The notes below the pieces were generated by a model. It had not been told where the DNA came from, searched no databases, and saw nothing but the letters and a program-made list of their open reading frames with translations. From Rhodanobacter glycinis (GTDB lineage Bacteria; Pseudomonadota; Gammaproteobacteria; Xanthomonadales; Rhodanobacteraceae): a stretch of DNA of 64,000 bases. The position numbers were made by a program, and so were the translations under genes. The stretch covers positions 310,001 to 374,000 of the forward strand of contig NZ_RCZB01000003.1 in the NCBI RefSeq assembly GCF_006438785.1. The letters are read 5' to 3'. Position 1 is the first letter of the stretch; each line of letters begins with the position of its first letter. Positions 54,794-62,732 of the stretch are shown here, piece by piece.

Positions 54794-54823
54794 TTGCGCA
54801 CGGCCTTGTTTTTCTGCGAGAAT
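54794..54823 (+). promoter_or_regulatory. Candidate rpmBG promoter
   Basis: TTGCGC (54794-54799) and GAGAAT (54818-54823) are separated by 18 bases with a T-rich spacer. They are in the 318-base divergent spacer between secB and rpmB, leaving a leader of about 185 bases before rpmB. No riboswitch fold was recognised in it. Confidence 0.4.
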
Positions 54824-55012
54824 ACGCGGCTCGCCTCTATCGACCCGGTGTTTCCGGGCGGTCTGCCACGCGGTACGGACCTTACGAAATGCGTTGCTAC
54901 AACCTCCAGCATCGCGTGGCGCACAGCGCCGCTGGGCCGATGTCACCCTGGCTAACGGGTGTTTACCGACTTTCAAAGCCACGGCTTCTGAAGTCATTCA
55001 ACGGAGGTCGTC

Positions 55013-55249
55013 ATGGCCCGTGTATGTCAAGTCACCGGTAAAGGTGTGCAGAGCGGCAACAACGTCTCGCACGCCAACAACCGTACCCGTCGCCGCTGGT
55101 TGCCGAACCTGCATGAGCGTCGTTTCTGGGTGGCCAGCGAAAACCGCTGGATCAAGCTGCGTGTGTCCAACAACGCACTGCGCACGATCGACAAGAATGG
55201 CATCGAAGCCGTGATTGCCCAGATGCGTGCCCGCGGCGACAAGGTCTGA
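55013..55249 (+). CDS. rpmB: 50S ribosomal protein L28
   Basis: A 78-residue L28 with [56 protein letters not shown] and RARGDKV, close to the E. coli protein. The ACGGAGGT site is a strong ribosome-binding sequence. It is part of the large ribosomal subunit and is followed at 10 bases by rpmG, the usual operon. Confidence 0.98.
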   Translation: MARVCQVTGKGVQSGNNVSHANNRTRRRWLPNLHERRFWVASENRWIKLRVSNNALRTIDKNGIEAVIAQMRARGDKV

Positions 55250-55259
55250 GGATCAAACC

Positions 55260-55427
55260 ATGGCAAACAAGACCCAAGACAAGATCCGCATGATCTCCTC
55301 GGCCGGCACCGGCCACTTCTACACCACGCAGAAGAACAAGAAGAACACGCCGGAAAAGTTCGAGTTCAAGAAGTACGATCCGGTCGTGCGCAAGCACGTG
55401 ATCTACAAGGAAGGCAAGATCAAGTGA
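55260..55427 (+). CDS. rpmG: 50S ribosomal protein L33
   Basis: A 55-residue L33 ([39 protein letters not shown]). It lacks the paired CxxC zinc ligands of the other L33 form, so it is the zinc-independent type. It ends the rpmBG operon and is followed by an intrinsic terminator. Confidence 0.97.
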   Translation: MANKTQDKIRMISSAGTGHFYTTQKNKKNTPEKFEFKKYDPVVRKHVIYKEGKIK

Positions 55428-55562
55428 TGTGACGGCCCGCTCGCGCCAGGCGCAAGCGGCTTTGCCGGAACATCATCCCGGTGCAGGCCGGAGGTGCTTT
55501 TCAACAGCGAAGCTGGTCATCGCTTTTGCTTCTACATCTGCAACAGCGACACTGATGCCTCC

Positions 55563-55595
55563 AAGAAAACCCGCCCACGTGGCGGGTTTTCTTTT
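55563..55595 (+). terminator. Intrinsic terminator of rpmBG
   Basis: GAAAACCCGCC (55565-55575) and GGCGGGTTTTC (55581-55591), an 11-base stem with a five-base loop followed by TTTT. It lies about 135 bases past rpmG. Confidence 0.9.
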
Positions 55596-55637
55596 GCCCG
55601 CTTGCCGTCAGTGCAACGCAGCCGGCATCATCCCGTG

Positions 55638-56186
55638 ATGACCTCAAATCTGGCCCTGTTCCCCGCCTTGCTCGGCGAGCGCTGGCATCAGCTGGTCACC
55701 CCCGTACAACAGATGCATGGCAACGCACCGCACGTACTGGCCCGCGGCGCAGTCGACGTGGAAGGCGCCACGAACCTGCCCATACGCTGGTTGCGACATC
55801 TGCTGGGACTGCCTGAGCCCGGCCTGCAACAACCGCTGGAAGTCACCATCGAACGTCGCGATACGTGTGAGATATGGACACGCCGCTTCGCCAGCAAGCA
55901 AATGCGCTCAGTACTCGATCGTGTGACCAACTCACCACTGCTGAGCGAGCGATTGGGCCCGATCACCCTGCATTTTGAGTTGCTCCGCGATGACACGGTC
56001 ATCGACTGGCAGCTGCGCAGTGTGCGCATGTTCGGTTTGCGATTGCCACGCGCACTGTTCGGCAACGTGCTGTCGCGCAGTGGTGCGCAGGACGACCGCT
56101 ACGCCTTCCACATCGACACCCGGCTGCCATTGCTCGGCCGCTTGGTCGCCTATCGCGGCTGGCTGGAGATCGTTGATGGCGACTGA
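55638..56186 (+). CDS. DUF4166 domain protein
   Basis: A 182-residue protein matching DUF4166. Typical are ALFPALLGERWHQLVTPVQQMH, the GAVDVEGATNLPIRWLRHLLGLP segment given here as GAVDVEGATNLP and LRHLLGLP, then RRFASKQMRSVLDR and RLGPITLHFELLRDD. DUF4166 is often fused or adjacent to NAD-binding saccharopine-dehydrogenase-like proteins, one of which is present 0.4 kb away. Its activity is unknown. The start could instead be the GTG one codon earlier. It overlaps the DCC gene by 11 bases. Confidence 0.85.
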   Translation: MTSNLALFPALLGERWHQLVTPVQQMHGNAPHVLARGAVDVEGATNLPIRWLRHLLGLPEPGLQQPLEVTIERRDTCEIWTRRFASKQMRSVLDRVTNSPLLSERLGPITLHFELLRDDTVIDWQLRSVRMFGLRLPRALFGNVLSRSGAQDDRYAFHIDTRLPLLGRLVAYRGWLEIVDGD

Positions 56187-56586
56187 AGCTGCTCCGGTGA
56201 TCGTGTTCGACGGCGTCTGCCTGCTCTGCAGCCGTTGGGTCGACTTCATCCTGCGGCACGATCGCGACGGCCGTTTCCGGCTTGCCGCGATGCAGGGCGA
56301 TCACGGCAGCAGCTTGCTGCGAGCACACGGCTTGTCGCCGGACGACCCGACATCGTTCCTGCTGGTGCAGGACGGCCACGGCTATACCGATACCGACGCG
56401 ATTGCGCGCGTGCTCGGTCAGCTAGGCCGTGGCTGGGCGCTGGTCGGCGGTTTGCTGCGTGCCGTACCGAAGTTTCTGCGCGACCCCGCGTACCGTTGGG
56501 TCGCACGGCATCGCTACCGACTGTTCGGGCGACGCGAGCAATGTCGCGTGCCTGATGCCGTGCATGCGGCACGGTTTCTGGACTGA
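56176..56586 (+). CDS. DCC family thiol-disulfide protein
   Basis: A 136-residue DUF393/DCC protein. Its N-terminal IVFDGVCLLCSRWVDFIL holds the DxxCxxC motif that names the family. FRLAAMQGDHGSSLLRAHGL and the basic DPAYRWVARHRYRLFGRR end are typical. It is thought to be a thioredoxin-like disulfide oxidoreductase, but its partner is unknown. It overlaps the DUF4166 gene by 11 bases and is convergent with the NAD-binding protein gene. Confidence 0.9.
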   Translation: MATEAAPVIVFDGVCLLCSRWVDFILRHDRDGRFRLAAMQGDHGSSLLRAHGLSPDDPTSFLLVQDGHGYTDTDAIARVLGQLGRGWALVGGLLRAVPKFLRDPAYRWVARHRYRLFGRREQCRVPDAVHAARFLD

Positions 56587-56592
56587 TCCCGC

Positions 56593-57702
56593 TCAATCCA
56601 GCACATCCAACCCCGTGCTTAGCGCATAACCAGCAAAGCCATTCACCAGCTGATCCAGTGTGAGCAGACCCATGCATGGCTGCGCACCTTTCGCCGCCAC
56701 CAAGCCATCAGCCAGTCGCTGCGCGAGGACCACCGCAGGTGTCACCGGCACCTGTGGGCCATCGCCTGCTGCCGCATCGAGCCACCAGCGCAGCCGCAAC
56801 GGCGCACCATCGATACCGGAGCCGGCAAGTTCCACCACCATGCCACCGACATCCGAACCGAAGCGCATGAAGCGCTCGCTGAAGCGGCGCAAACGTGGCG
56901 CATACGCTGCGAGATTACGGACCAATCCCAGCCGCACCAGCCATGCGGCACACCAGGTGCCGCTCTGTAACAGCGGCAGTTCCAGTCCAGCGCGAAACAT
57001 CACCGTGCGCACCTGCGGGTAACGTAACGGGAACAACTCCAGATCCGGCACCTCGCAAACGCCGACGCGACGGCGCCCGAATGAAAACGACTGCTGCTTG
57101 CCGGACATCCAGCCGTAGACGCGCTGCCAGCGGCCCTCGCGCCATACCCGGATCGGTCGCCCGCAATAGCCGAGGATCGAGGCCACCGTGGCATCACCAC
57201 GCGGCGTGCGATTGCCGGGATTGATCGCGTGCTCGATCGACTGCAAGGCACCGAAGCGCGGCAGCAATGCGTCGACCACGGCACTACTCAATGCCGGGAC
57301 GCTTGACGCGCCGCTCACCAGCAGTCGACCGGCTTCGCGCGCACGCTCATTCAAACGCCCGATCCCGCTGACGAAATCGCGACCATCTGCGAGGTCAATA
57401 TAGTCGCTGCCGCAGGCCAGACAGGCCTCGGCAACACGATAGTCCTGGCTCTGGAACGGGCCGGCGGTATGGATCGCAAGCTGCGGTGCTAACCGCGCCA
57501 ACGTTGTGGACGGCTCGACGCCAGTGACGTCGAGCGTGGCGACTTCCACCGAGGCATCCCCGAGCTCTTCACGCAACGCTTCCAGCGCGGACCGCTGCCG
57601 ACCGGCCAGTACCAGCATGAAGCGTGAATCGCCCGCCAGCCGCCGCGCGATGCGTGAACCGAATACGCCCGTCGCACCGATCAAGACCACCCGCAAAGCC
57701 AT
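56593..57702 (-). CDS. Saccharopine dehydrogenase-like NAD-binding protein
   Basis: A 369-residue protein with an N-terminal Rossmann fold (VVLIGATGVFGSRIARRLAG) and a C-terminal region typical of the Sacchrp_dh_NADP group. Landmarks are AIHTAGPFQSQDYRVAEACL, GSDYIDLADGRDFV, and GASSVPALSSAVVDALLP. Substrate and reaction are unknown. True saccharopine metabolism is unlikely. GGGAG about six bases upstream supports the ATG at 57702. It faces the DUF4166-DCC pair head to head (stops only seven bases apart), and DUF4166 is elsewhere fused to this protein class. Confidence 0.85.
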   Translation of the reverse strand: MALRVVLIGATGVFGSRIARRLAGDSRFMLVLAGRQRSALEALREELGDASVEVATLDVTGVEPSTTLARLAPQLAIHTAGPFQSQDYRVAEACLACGSDYIDLADGRDFVSGIGRLNERAREAGRLLVSGASSVPALSSAVVDALLPRFGALQSIEHAINPGNRTPRGDATVASILGYCGRPIRVWREGRWQRVYGWMSGKQQSFSFGRRRVGVCEVPDLELFPLRYPQVRTVMFRAGLELPLLQSGTWCAAWLVRLGLVRNLAAYAPRLRRFSERFMRFGSDVGGMVVELAGSGIDGAPLRLRWWLDAAAGDGPQVPVTPAVVLAQRLADGLVAAKGAQPCMGLLTLDQLVNGFAGYALSTGLDVLD

Positions 57703-57785
57703 ACCCGCTCCCTGAGAAAGGTCCGCCAAGCGCTATCCGCTGGCGCCCCACAACTCTCGCACGCCTGTAGCCAAGCACAAAAGAA

Positions 57786-57807
57786 AAGCCCGCCATGCGG
57801 CGGGCTT
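57786..57807 (-). terminator. Intrinsic terminator of desaturase gene
   Basis: AAGCCCGCC (57786-57794) and GGCGGGCTT (57799-57807) form a perfect nine-base stem with a four-base loop. On the minus strand it is followed by TTCTTTT, so it should end the desaturase transcript. Confidence 0.88.
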
Positions 57808-57834
57808 GTTCCAATTGCTTTGGTGGTTACGCGA

Positions 57835-59028
57835 TCAGGCGGTCGCGACGGAATAGCCCTTGAGCCGTGCCGCGAAATCCTGCAACGCACGGATACCGCT
57901 TTCTTCCGCTTCATGGATCCACTGCTGCAACCCCTTCAAGGCCTGCTCGGCGCCACGCTGTTCCATCAGGGCCGCGAGGCGATTGCGGAAATCGCACACG
58001 GTGCTCAGCGTCGGGCGCTTGGCGAGCACGGCCTGCATGCGATCGCGCCCCTCGTTGTCCAGCCAGCGACCGCCATCAGCCATCGCCAGACGGATGCGGC
58101 GCGGCATCGACTTGAGGCTTTCGCCGGCATGCTGCGCTTCGTCGGTGAGGGTGGGGATGATGACGCCGCGGTAATAGTCGGTCATCGCCTGGAAGCGATG
58201 GGTGAGCACTGCTTTCAGCGTCTCGGCATCGGGCAGGCGCACGTTCGGACGCACGTCCAGCGATGGCGCCACACGCAGCACCTTGGCCAGGCCGACCGCG
58301 CGGAACATGCAGATGGCCGCCCAGCCGATGTCGAATTCCCACTTGCGCAGCGCGAACTTGGCCGAGCTGGGGAACGCGTGATGATTGTTGTGCAGCTCTT
58401 CACCGCCGATCCAGAAGCCCCACGGGATCAGGTTGCGCGCGGTGTCGGCGCTCTCGAAATTGCGGTAGCCGGCCCAGTGGCCGATGCCATTGACGAAGCC
58501 GGCGGCCCAGAACGGGATCCATACCATCTGCACGGCCCACAGCGCGGCGCCGATCACGCCGAACAGCGCGATGCTGATCAGCAGCATCAGGGTCGGGCCC
58601 CAGTACGGGTGCGCGCCATAGATCTTGTGCTCGACCCAGTCGTCCGGGGTGCCGCGGCCGTACTGTTCCATGTCCTGCTTCGACTCGCAGGCATCGCGGT
58701 ACAGCGAGACGCCGTCCCAGAACACCTTCTTGATGCCGTAGATCATCGGGCTGTGCGGATCTTCCTCGGTCTCCACCTTGGCGTGATGCTTGCGATGCAC
58801 CGCCACCCATTCGCGGGTGACCATGCCGGTGGTCAGCCAGCCCCAGAAACGGAAGAAATGCGCCAGCACCGGGTGGAAATCCACGCCGCGATGGGTCTGG
58901 CTCCGATGCAGATACAGCGTCACCGTGAAGATGGTGAGCTGGGTCACGACCAGCATGTAAACCACGATCTGCCCCCAGCTCGCGCCGGTGAGACCGTTGT
59001 TCAGGAAATTGAGTACTGCATCGAGCAT
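57835..59028 (-). CDS. Fatty acid (acyl-CoA type) desaturase
   Basis: A 397-residue membrane desaturase. The three histidine boxes are HRSQTH (preceded by LYL), HRKHH in VAVHRKHHAKVE and HNNHH in EELHNNHHAFPSSAK. Hydrophobic helices surround them: WGQIVVYMLVVTQLTIFTV, FRFWGWLTTGM and LMLLISIALFGVIGAALW. The type introduces a double bond (delta-9) into saturated acyl chains using iron and O2. The C-terminal 100 residues are helical. The ATG at 59028 was preferred over a GTG three codons earlier. Followed by a strong terminator. Confidence 0.92.
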   Translation of the reverse strand: MLDAVLNFLNNGLTGASWGQIVVYMLVVTQLTIFTVTLYLHRSQTHRGVDFHPVLAHFFRFWGWLTTGMVTREWVAVHRKHHAKVETEEDPHSPMIYGIKKVFWDGVSLYRDACESKQDMEQYGRGTPDDWVEHKIYGAHPYWGPTLMLLISIALFGVIGAALWAVQMVWIPFWAAGFVNGIGHWAGYRNFESADTARNLIPWGFWIGGEELHNNHHAFPSSAKFALRKWEFDIGWAAICMFRAVGLAKVLRVAPSLDVRPNVRLPDAETLKAVLTHRFQAMTDYYRGVIIPTLTDEAQHAGESLKSMPRRIRLAMADGGRWLDNEGRDRMQAVLAKRPTLSTVCDFRNRLAALMEQRGAEQALKGLQQWIHEAEESGIRALQDFAARLKGYSVATA

Positions 59029-59203
59029 GGAAAGCACCGGGTAGGGGACGAGTTCAGTCTAGTCGAGGGGTTTCCATACCCGCCAGCATGGCTGGGCCCA
59101 CATTAGTAACAGGCCGTCAAGAGGGAGAAGCTAATCGGGCGTTAGTTCGCGGGTCGCGCAATCGCCTGTTGTCTAACAGTGGGGGCGCCGTGACAATCAG
59201 ACA

Positions 59204-59968
59204 ATGACCTCGATCATCCCCGCATCACCGAAAACCGTTCTGCAACTGGACGGGCTCAGCCGCCGCCGTGCCGGCCGCCAGGCCGTGCAGGACCTCAGCC
59301 TTACCCTGCACGCTGGCCAGGTCATGGGCCTGCTCGGTGTGAACGGAGCCGGCAAGTCGACCACCTTGTCGATGATCGCTGGCGCGCTGCGGCCGGACAC
59401 TGGCGGCATCCGGCTGAACGGCGAGGATTTCCTGGAGCATCCCGGGCTGGCGCGCAAACACATCGGCTGGTTGCCGGAACGTGCGCCGGTATGGGCCGAA
59501 CTCAGCGTCAACGAACACCTCGATGCGCATGGTCGCCTGCGCGGACTGCACGGTGCCGCATTGCGCGCGGCGCGCACGGCGATCATCGAACGACTGGAAC
59601 TGCAGCCGCTGGCCCGACGCCTGGCCGGCGTGCTGTCGCAAGGCCAGCGCCAGCGACTGGGGCTGGCCTGTGCGCTGCTGCATCACCCCGCCCTGCTGGT
59701 GCTGGACGAGCCGGCCAACGCGCTGGATCCGGTGCAGGTGGCCGCGTTGCGTACGCTGATCCGTGAGCAGTCTGCCGCCGGTACAGCCGTGATCCTCTCC
59801 ACTCACCTGCTTGCCGAAGTCACCGCCGTATGCGATCGGGTGGCCATCCTGCACGAGGGTGGCTTGCGCCACGATGGCCCGGTTCACAGCGACGACCATG
59901 CCGCGCTGGAGCGGACTTTCTTCGAGATCGCGATGAACGGCAATAACAGCGCGGCGCGCGCCGCATGA
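59204..59968 (+). CDS. ABC transporter ATP-binding protein, GldA type
   Basis: A 254-residue ABC ATPase. Walker A is LLGVNGAGKSTTLSMIAG, the Q-loop region is IGWLPERAPVWAELSVNEH, the signature is LSQGQRQRLGLACAL and Walker B is LLVLDEPANALDPVQ, with STHLLAEV as the switch. The set GldA-permease-GldG-DUF4340 resembles gliding-associated and cell-surface ABC systems of Bacteroidetes. In other phyla the substrate is unknown. First gene of a four-gene operon. The stop overlaps the next start by four bases. Confidence 0.9.
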   Translation: MTSIIPASPKTVLQLDGLSRRRAGRQAVQDLSLTLHAGQVMGLLGVNGAGKSTTLSMIAGALRPDTGGIRLNGEDFLEHPGLARKHIGWLPERAPVWAELSVNEHLDAHGRLRGLHGAALRAARTAIIERLELQPLARRLAGVLSQGQRQRLGLACALLHHPALLVLDEPANALDPVQVAALRTLIREQSAAGTAVILSTHLLAEVTAVCDRVAILHEGGLRHDGPVHSDDHAALERTFFEIAMNGNNSAARAA

Positions 59969-60735
59969 GCGCAGCTTTCGTGAGCCCTGTTGCCGTGACA
60001 CGGCTGGAATGGCGCCGCCTGCTGGTGCGCCCGTTGGCGTGGGTGCTGGCAGCGCTGACGCTGGCCTGGCTGGCGTGGAACTTCACCCTGCTGCTGGGCA
60101 GTTTTCTGGCCGGCCAGATCCAGCGCGCCGGCTTGCCGGACGGCCCCGGCTTCACCGATCTCGTGGCCGTGCCGCTGCTGGGCCAGCTCGCCCAGCTGGC
60201 GTTTCTGGTGGTGCCGCTGCTGACCATGTCGATGATCGCCGGTGATCGCCGCAACGGCACGTTGCCGCTGCTGTTCGCCACTGGCGTGCCCGCCTCGCGC
60301 ATCGTGCTCGGCAAATACCTGGCCGTGCTGGGCTGGTTGCTGCTGTGGCTGGCGCTCACTCTGGCCATGCCGCTGGCGCTGACGCACGCCACCCATCTTG
60401 ATTGGGGCAAGCTGGCCGCCGCCACACTGGGGCTGGGGCTGATGCTGGCTACGCTGGGTGCGGTGGGTATGGCGTGCTCAGCGTTTGCCTCGCATCCTGC
60501 GATCGCCGCCGCTGCCGCACTGGTCATCGCGCTGGCGCTGTGGGGCGTGAACCTTGGCGCACAGATGGCCGGCATCAATGGCGGCGTCATCAATTGGCTC
60601 GCCATGAGCACGCACCTGCAGCCGCTGCTGCGCGGACTGGTGTCGAGCACCGATATCGTGTGGTTCTTGCTGCTGACCGTGCTGGCACTGGCGTTGGCCA
60701 CGCGCCGGCTGAACGCCGACAGGGAGCGTGGCTGA
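59965..60735 (+). CDS. ABC transporter permease, GldF-like
   Basis: A 256-residue membrane protein with six predicted helices. They include VLAALTLAWLAWNFTLLLGS, LLGQLAQLAFLVVPLLTM, YLAVLGWLLLWLALTLAMPL, LGLGLMLATLGAVGMACSAF, AIAAAAALVIALALWGVN and DIVWFLLLTVLALALATRRL. The MIAGDRRNGTLPLLFATGVP loop is typical of ABC-2 permeases. It pairs with the upstream ATPase. It starts four bases inside that gene and overlaps the GldG gene by one base (TGATG). Confidence 0.9.
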   Translation: MSAAFVSPVAVTRLEWRRLLVRPLAWVLAALTLAWLAWNFTLLLGSFLAGQIQRAGLPDGPGFTDLVAVPLLGQLAQLAFLVVPLLTMSMIAGDRRNGTLPLLFATGVPASRIVLGKYLAVLGWLLLWLALTLAMPLALTHATHLDWGKLAAATLGLGLMLATLGAVGMACSAFASHPAIAAAAALVIALALWGVNLGAQMAGINGGVINWLAMSTHLQPLLRGLVSSTDIVWFLLLTVLALALATRRLNADRERG

Positions 60736-62090
60736 TGCGCCATCTATTCAGACGTCTGGACGGCTGGCTCTTCGCACTTCTGCTGCTGCTGGCGGTGGGC
60801 GCGCTCGGCTACCTCAGCACGCGCTATGCGCATGAGGCCGACTGGACCGCCAACGGCCGCACCAGCCTGTCGGCCGAAAGCCGCGCCGTACTGGCGGAGC
60901 TGAACGGCCCGGTGGACATCGTCAGCTATGCCAATCCGCAAGGCGACCTGCGCCAGACCGTGGCCGGCTTCCTGCAGCGCTACCAGGCCGTGAAGCCCGA
61001 CCTGAGCCTGCGCTTCGTCGACCCGCAACTCGATCCGGCGAAAATGCGCGAGCTGGGCATCACGGTCGATGGCGCACTGATCCTGCATTACAAGGATCAC
61101 GAGCAGCGGCTGGACGAGCTGTCCGAACGCAGCCTCACCAATGCACTGGAGCGGCTGGTGCGCGGCAGCGATCGCATCGTCGCGTTCGTCACCGGCGATG
61201 GCGAGCGTCGCGCCGACGGTCAGGCGAACGCCGATCTCGGCACCTTCATGACGCAGCTGGAAGCGCGCGGCATGCGCGCGGTGCCGCTGAACTTCGCCCA
61301 GGTCAATGCGGTGCCCGAACACACCGACCTGGTGGTGCTGTCCAGCCCCACCCTGGCGCTGGCGCCGGGCGCCGTGCAGGCACTGGTCGGCTACGTGCAG
61401 AACGGCGGCAACCTGCTGTGGCTTACCGAACCGGCGAACGACGATCTCGGCCTCAATCCGCTGGCCGATGCGCTCGGCGTGCATGTCTTGCCGGGCGTGC
61501 TGGTGGATGGCTCGGGTACCGCGCTGGGCCTGCATGACCCGCGGATGATTGCGCTGGGTGACTACCCGCCGCAGTCGATCACCCGCGGCTTCACGCTGAC
61601 CACGCTGTTTCCGCAGGCGTCCGCACTGGCACAGGTGGCAAAAGCGGGCTGGGCAGTCAAACCGTTCCTGCGTTCGGGTGCGCAAAGCTGGACCGAATTC
61701 CAGCCGATCGACAACGACAAGCCTTCGGACATCCGCTTCGACGCGAACGCCGGCGAGCTCAAGGGTCCGCTGGATTTCGGCTTCGCGCTGAGCCGGCTGG
61801 CGCCAAGTCCGGACAAGAGCGAGCAGCGCGCGGTGGTGATCGGCGACGGCGATTTCCTGTCCAACACTTTCCTGGGCAACGGCGGCAATCGCGCACTGGG
61901 CGAGCGCGTGTTCGACTGGCTGCTCGGTGACGACAAGCTGGTGGAGCTGCCGCCGCGCGGCGCGCCGGATCGGCTGCTGGAGATCTCGCAGACCGGGCTG
62001 AATCTCCTGAGCATGGGCTTCCTGATCGCGCTGCCACTGCTGCTGCTGCTGGTCGGCGGGCTGATCGTGTGGCGCCGGCGGCGGCGCTGA
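60735..62090 (+). CDS. GldG family ABC accessory protein
   Basis: A 451-residue membrane protein. An N-terminal TM (LFALLLLLAVGALGYLST) leads to a large periplasmic domain with SAESRAVLAELNGPVDIVSY, RFVDPQLDPAKMRELG, IVAFVTGDGERRA and DLVVLSSPTLALAPGA, typical of the GldG/ABC_transp_aux family. It ends with a C-terminal TM (FLIALPLLLLLVGGLIVW) and RRRRR. In gliding bacteria GldG is needed for motility. Here it is presumably a periplasmic partner of the ABC transporter. It is directly coupled to the permease. Confidence 0.9.
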   Translation: MRHLFRRLDGWLFALLLLLAVGALGYLSTRYAHEADWTANGRTSLSAESRAVLAELNGPVDIVSYANPQGDLRQTVAGFLQRYQAVKPDLSLRFVDPQLDPAKMRELGITVDGALILHYKDHEQRLDELSERSLTNALERLVRGSDRIVAFVTGDGERRADGQANADLGTFMTQLEARGMRAVPLNFAQVNAVPEHTDLVVLSSPTLALAPGAVQALVGYVQNGGNLLWLTEPANDDLGLNPLADALGVHVLPGVLVDGSGTALGLHDPRMIALGDYPPQSITRGFTLTTLFPQASALAQVAKAGWAVKPFLRSGAQSWTEFQPIDNDKPSDIRFDANAGELKGPLDFGFALSRLAPSPDKSEQRAVVIGDGDFLSNTFLGNGGNRALGERVFDWLLGDDKLVELPPRGAPDRLLEISQTGLNLLSMGFLIALPLLLLLVGGLIVWRRRRR

Positions 62091-62094
62091 ACCG

Positions 62095-62586
62095 ATGAAA
62101 CGTGCCGCTCGTCAGCGTCTGATCCTGCTGCTCGCCGCGCTGGCACTGATGCTGCTGGCCAGCTGGCAGCTGCGCCGCGATGCGCGCAACGACACCGGCG
62201 CGCTGACCTCGCTCGATCCGGGTGCGATCAGCCGCATCGCACTGACCCTGTCCGGCGCGCAAACCATGCACTACGAAAAACGCGGAGGCCACTGGTGGCG
62301 TACCGACGGCACGCCGGCGCGCGCCATCGATGCCCGTCTGGGCGACCTGGCCGACACCGCCGCGGCGCACGTGCTCAGCTGGCGACCAGCCAGCGATTTC
62401 GATGCCGCGAAAATCGGCCTGTCACCACCCGGGGCGGTGTTGCGTCTGGACGGCCAAACGCTCGAATTCGGCGAGACCTCGGCCACCGGCCCGCAGCATT
62501 ACGTGCGCGTCGGCACGCGGGTGGCGCTGGTGTCCTCCCGCTACATGCCGCGATCACCGGCCACCGCGACCACCGAACTGCATTGA
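62095..62586 (+). CDS. DUF4340 domain protein, short form
   Basis: A 163-residue protein with an N-terminal membrane helix (LILLLAALALMLLASWQL) and a periplasmic domain of DUF4340 character: SRIALTLSGAQTMHYEKRGG, WWRTDGTPARAIDARLGDL and ENVLRLDGQTLEFGETSAT-like VLRLDGQTLEFGETSAT. DUF4340 proteins usually follow GldG genes and are longer. This one has a single repeat unit. It starts four bases after the GldG gene and probably completes the transporter complex. The function is unknown. Confidence 0.85.
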   Translation: MKRAARQRLILLLAALALMLLASWQLRRDARNDTGALTSLDPGAISRIALTLSGAQTMHYEKRGGHWWRTDGTPARAIDARLGDLADTAAAHVLSWRPASDFDAAKIGLSPPGAVLRLDGQTLEFGETSATGPQHYVRVGTRVALVSSRYMPRSPATATTELH

Positions 62587-62732
62587 GCCGGCTCCTCATC
62601 GTGGCGTAACGCGGCCGGATCGAACATGGACCGAAACCACCGCCGCGAACCGCCAGCGGGTGCGGCCGTCACCTTGCCCGACGCGGGGCTCGCCCCATAT
62701 CGGGCGTACGTAAAGCTCAAGGAGTTCAGGCG

